Positions 62,406-64,000 of a DNA stretch of 64,000 bases are shown piece after piece. Made by a program: the position numbers and the translations under genes. The notes beneath the pieces are model-generated. The model saw only the letters and a program-made list of their open reading frames with translations. It did no database searches and had not been told where the DNA came from. Numbering within the stretch: position 1 is the first letter of the stretch; each line of letters begins with the position of its first letter. Source of the stretch: Paenibacillus paridis (GTDB lineage Bacteria > Bacillota > Bacilli > Paenibacillales > Paenibacillaceae); the NCBI RefSeq assembly GCF_006345825.1, contig NZ_VCIX01000082.1, positions 248,001 to 312,000 of the forward strand. The letters run 5' to 3'.

Positions 62406-63245
62406 TTATCCTTTATGCGCGCTAAATGCGATACCTTCGATAAACTGCTTTTGAAAGATAAAGAACAGGATGATCATCGGAACAACCGCCATGAACGCGC
62501 CTGCCATTAACACAGGGTAATCCGTTCCGAACATGGAGACTAATGTTGCAATGCCTGAAGACAAGGTCATCTTCTCAGGTGAGCTGTTAATAATAAGCGG
62601 CCATTGCAGTTCATTCCACGACCACTGCAATTGAATAATGACAATGGCCACTAAAGCTGACTTAACTAGCGGAAGCATGATATGCCAATAAATTTGAAAT
62701 GGATTACAGCCATCCAGCACGGCCGCTTCTTCCAATTCTTTCGATATGGTCATGAAAAATTGCCTCAAAAGAAACGTAGCGAAAGGACTGATTAATGAGG
62801 TAATCCAAAGCGCAGTAACGGTATTGACCAAACCTAGGTCGCTCATCATCATATATTGCGGCGTATAAAAGACCGGATTAGGCACCATCATGACCGAGAT
62901 AATCAATACAAAAAGAATCGTACTTCCCGGGAACCTTAACCGAGCAAAGGCATAGGCCGCCATCGAGCTAAAGATAACTGGAAACACGGTCTTCATGATG
63001 GCCGTGAACACGGTATTCATGTAATAATGGGGAAAAGCGGATTGCTTGATGGCCTCAATATACCCTCTTAAGCTCGGGGCACTAGGGAAAAAATGAATCG
63101 GAATTTGAGTTGCTTCCGTAGTTGTCTTCAGCGAAGTCAGCACCATCCATACAAATGGAACGAGCATAACAACGGCGCTGATAATAAGAATGATATGAAC
63201 GATCCAGTTGATATTCCTCGCCGATGAGATCTGCATTTCTGTCAT
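62406..63245 (-). CDS. CUT1 ABC sugar importer permease, MalG-like
   Basis: 279 residues, six membrane helices, EAA loop LEEAAVLDGCNPFQIYWHIMLPLVKS and an AFSAHKG end. GAGGAGG precedes the ATG. It lies 9 nt after the partner permease gene. The matching binding-protein gene is not next to it in the window; it may lie beyond the right edge. Confidence 0.93.
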   Translation of the reverse strand: MTEMQISSARNINWIVHIILIISAVVMLVPFVWMVLTSLKTTTEATQIPIHFFPSAPSLRGYIEAIKQSAFPHYYMNTVFTAIMKTVFPVIFSSMAAYAFARLRFPGSTILFVLIISVMMVPNPVFYTPQYMMMSDLGLVNTVTALWITSLISPFATFLLRQFFMTISKELEEAAVLDGCNPFQIYWHIMLPLVKSALVAIVIIQLQWSWNELQWPLIINSSPEKMTLSSGIATLVSMFGTDYPVLMAGAFMAVVPMIILFFIFQKQFIEGIAFSAHKG

Positions 63246-63254
63246 CCTTCCTCC

Positions 63255-64000
63255 TCAGTCGTAGACGACCCACTTTTTCTGAAAAGCAAATTGAATCCCT
63301 GTCAGCAAAAGGTTGATCAACAGTAATACATTGATAATTGCGGCGCCATAATTGGGATTAAAATAAACGAAGCTGTTTTGGTAATAGGCATAAACAAGCG
63401 AGCGAACCGATGGAAGCGCAACATTCGTCTTCCCTATAATCAGGAAGATAGAATCAAAGATCTGCGTTGCTCCAATCAACAGGATAATGCTTGTGAAAAA
63501 AAGTGTTGGCGTTAACATGGGAATGGTAATATAGCGAAATTTGTTGAATCTTTTGGCACCATCAATGTCCGCCGCTTCATAAAGCGATTTAGGTATCCCT
63601 TGCAAGCCTGCGAGAATCAGCAGCATATTAAGGCCGATGGCTCCCCACACGCCAACGATAACCAACACGATCATGGCATAATTGGAATTAGACAACCAAG
63701 CTACGCGAGTGCCTAGGATATGGTTGATAAGCCCGAAATCCTGAGCGAACAAGACAACCCAAACCATCGCTGCCGCTGCAGGCATCGTGACTTGAGGCAA
63801 GAAAAATATAACGCGGTAAATGGACAACCCTTTGATCTTTGTATTCAGCAGCACGGCAAAAATAGTAGAGAGAATGAGGGTAACAGGCACAAACAAAGCA
63901 ACATAATACAAGGTGTTGCGCAGGTTCTGCCAAAACTCTGCGTCACGGAATAATTTTTCGTAGTTAGCAAATCCAACCCAATGATTAACGAGTCCGAAAT
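63255..64000 (-). CDS. CUT1 ABC sugar importer permease, MalF-like (5' end cut by window edge)
   Basis: The frame is open from the stop at 63255 to the window edge, giving 248 codons. The visible N-terminal part (VNHWVGFANYEKLFRDAEFW) is the usual sequence before the second membrane helix, so roughly 40-60 residues are missing. The EAA loop is LYEAADIDGAKRFNKFRYITIPMLTP. A TTG at 63911 is inside the conserved region and is not the start. It pairs with the permease at 62406-63245. Confidence 0.92.
   Translation of the reverse strand, partial: FGLVNHWVGFANYEKLFRDAEFWQNLRNTLYYVALFVPVTLILSTIFAVLLNTKIKGLSIYRVIFFLPQVTMPAAAAMVWVVLFAQDFGLINHILGTRVAWLSNSNYAMIVLVIVGVWGAIGLNMLLILAGLQGIPKSLYEAADIDGAKRFNKFRYITIPMLTPTLFFTSIILLIGATQIFDSIFLIIGKTNVALPSVRSLVYAYYQNSFVYFNPNYGAAIINVLLLINLLLTGIQFAFQKKWVVYD

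Overview
The window looks like chromosomal DNA of a Paenibacillus-like bacterium (Paenibacillaceae, low-to-mid GC Gram-positive). The evidence is strong AGGAGG-type ribosome binding sites, lipoprotein solute-binding proteins, large cell-wall proteins ending in three S-layer homology (SLH) domains, and repeated YesM/YesN two-component pairs next to CUT1-type sugar importers. No rRNA, tRNA, CRISPR array, phage gene or transposase was seen. Almost everything is devoted to sensing, importing and breaking down complex plant or host glycans.

Five glycan-utilisation loci lie side by side. Locus A (1387-15293, minus strand) has a YesM kinase, a YesN regulator, a solute-binding lipoprotein, a secreted beta-helix protein with a discoidin domain, two permeases, a GH35 beta-galactosidase, a GH29 alpha-L-fucosidase and a parvulin-like foldase. 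Three of its transcription units start from near-identical promoters: a TATAAT -10 box and an activator-type box 17 bp upstream where a -35 would be. A Gfo/Idh/MocA oxidoreductase (1-1021) lies beyond a terminator and runs off the left edge. Locus B (15527-28623) has an LplB/LplC-type importer, a solute-binding protein, YesM/YesN and a GH2 enzyme on the minus strand, then an AraC regulator divergent from a GH42 beta-galactosidase.

A decayed stretch (28710-29205) holds a frameshifted old-yellow-enzyme fragment and another possible gene tail. Locus C (29206-37793, minus) encodes an importer, a GH43 beta-xylosidase, a xylitol/sorbitol-type dehydrogenase and YesM/YesN. The GH43 gene has no ATG, GTG or TTG start and seems to begin with ATT. 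A monocistronic QorB-like reductase gene (38191-39048, plus) has a strong promoter overlapped by a perfect palindrome.

Locus D (39170-50422) has a minus-strand importer operon ending in a 1530-residue beta-helix/discoidin/X2/SLH protein, divergent from a YesM/YesN pair. Locus E (50780-64000, minus) has a YesM/YesN pair led by an unusual solute-binding protein without a lipobox, a 2134-residue SLH protein with two DUF4832-type halves, and two permeases, the second cut by the right edge.

The likely common logic is that surface or secreted proteins capture and cut polysaccharide, a lipoprotein and two permeases import the oligosaccharides, cytoplasmic glycosidases finish them, and YesM/YesN senses the ligand and turns on the locus. 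No importer locus here encodes an ATPase, so a shared MsmX-type ATPase elsewhere is expected. Several genes start at codons other than the first possible ATG; starts were chosen from ribosome binding sites.
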